A stretch of 47,337 nt of DNA from a virus. Under the pieces are notes generated by a model. The model was not told the origin of the DNA and searched no databases. It saw nothing but the letters and a program-made list of their open reading frames with translations. Of the stretch, positions 46,867-47,337 are shown piece after piece. Location: positions 1-47,337 of IMG/VR virus record IMGVR_UViG_3300032177_000020. One strand, given 5' to 3'. Made by a program: the position numbers and the translations under genes. Every line of letters starts with the position of its first letter. The stretch's first letter is position 1.

Positions 46867-47235
46867 ATGGGAAAGATAAGAGTTGAGATTGAGTGGGAAG
46901 GAAATCACGAAAAACTAACACCTTCAATTATTGAAAGTGTATTAAACCATTATGCCGATACTACAATTTATCTTAAAAGAATTTTTGTTACCCCACTCCC
47001 GAAACAGGAAGCGGAACATATCCATAAATTCCATCCTACGACTATGTTTGGTAAAGAAATCGGTGAACAATGTGGGTGTGGGATGTATAAACTTAAACCG
47101 AAACAGGAAGCGGAGTTTCCGGAGAAGTTCACAATAGTTCACGGATTACAAGATACGGGGATAATAAATAAAATAAATGAAATTCTTGACTACCTAAAAT
47201 CACGGGAGAAAGGACTAACCAATGCCAAAGATTGA
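46867..47235 (+). CDS. Hypothetical protein with duplicated PKQEAE motif, 122 aa
   Basis: Starts after gggagaaaggaaaag. An alpha/beta N-terminal half is followed by a His/Cys group (HIHKFHP...QCGCGMYK) and KPKQEAEF. The DNA segment for PKQEAE occurs twice (about 47001 and 47098). Its end, GLTNAKD, overlaps the next gene start with the same accaATGcc context as other junctions. Function unknown. Confidence 0.65.
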   Translation: MGKIRVEIEWEGNHEKLTPSIIESVLNHYADTTIYLKRIFVTPLPKQEAEHIHKFHPTTMFGKEIGEQCGCGMYKLKPKQEAEFPEKFTIVHGLQDTGIINKINEILDYLKSREKGLTNAKD

Positions 47236-47337
47236 AATTAAAAACCGTTTTACAGGCGCAGTAATTTTGTGCGGTGAGTATGAGAGCATTAAAGATTGTT
47301 TGGAGAAAAACACAGGCGCAGACCTGGGAGGCGCAGA
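47222..47337 (+). CDS. Pentapeptide-repeat protein, N-terminal part
   Basis: ATG 47222 starts IEIKNRFTGAVILCGEYESIKDCLEKN, an N-terminal cap frequently found before phage pentapeptide arrays, then TGADLGGA, which begins the 15-base repeats. The frame runs off the window with two bases of a codon left. Position 1 is in phase with the same array, so this is one gene interrupted by the assembly end. The 14-base overlap with the previous gene supports coupling. Confidence 0.9.
   Translation, partial: MPKIEIKNRFTGAVILCGEYESIKDCLEKNTGADLGGA

Noticed and set aside
1-47337. Integrase, DNA polymerase, reverse transcriptase (DGR) or tRNA genes
   Set aside because: Reading all frames for family motifs showed none of these, so I call neither an attachment site nor a diversity-generating element.

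Overview
The window is an almost complete genome of a tailed bacteriophage (Caudoviricetes). Its morphogenesis genes look podovirus-like: a large P22-type portal, a head-tail adaptor, a tail hub, and three Ala/Gln/Gly-rich proteins where ejection proteins usually lie, with no tape measure, sheath or tail tube. The last gene (from 47222) and the first (1-453) are the two halves of one pentapeptide-repeat gene, so the molecule is circular or circularly permuted and the assembly broke inside that repeat. The host cannot be named from the sequence. Lipobox proteins, surface-sugar genes and strong GGAGG ribosome-binding sites suggest a diderm bacterium, and the mix of cobalamin-type radical SAM and glycosyltransferase genes resembles surface-glycan loci of uncultivated diderms; this is inference.

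Layout: two transcription arms diverge near 42.8 kb and converge at 14268/14269. The plus arm starts at a near-consensus promoter (42873-42900). It encodes a ribbon-helix-helix-like regulator, a small secreted protein, a second promoter with an attenuator-like leader (44133-44283), a RecB/Cas4-type nuclease, a replication protein O-like protein followed by AT-rich repeats that may be an origin, and a NinG-like protein. It then crosses the end of the window into about 4 kb of tiny, overlapping accessory genes, many with CxxC zinc-ribbon motifs. From 3.94 to 14.2 kb the same arm carries a glycan/radical SAM cassette: three GT2 and one GT4 glycosyltransferases, four radical SAM proteins (two with cobalamin-domain-like N-termini, one SPASM-like), a methyltransferase, a sugar epimerase/dehydratase, an ATP-grasp protein and a lipoprotein.

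The minus arm (42.8 down to 14.3 kb) is the late operon: TerS-like protein; a second sugar block (CDP-paratose 2-epimerase-like, GT4, methyltransferase); TerL; portal; scaffold; major capsid protein; minor head proteins; a very repetitive 860-residue fibre; small membrane proteins including lysis candidates; a TMTC-like GT-C glycosyltransferase with a TPR tail; adaptor; tail hub; two adhesins sharing an N-terminal anchor; an acetyltransferase-like protein; and three candidate ejection proteins. The major capsid gene is interrupted by an intron with group I hallmarks that encodes a LAGLIDADG endonuclease.

The most interesting reading is that about a quarter of this phage is devoted to sugar chemistry. 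One enzyme resembles polyprenyl-phosphate-sugar synthases (3941) and another resembles the membrane GT-C enzymes that use such donors (24769-23432). Together they suggest a split, phage-encoded surface-glycan modification system, possibly for superinfection exclusion or receptor alteration. No integrase, DNA polymerase, reverse transcriptase, tRNA or CRISPR array was recognised.
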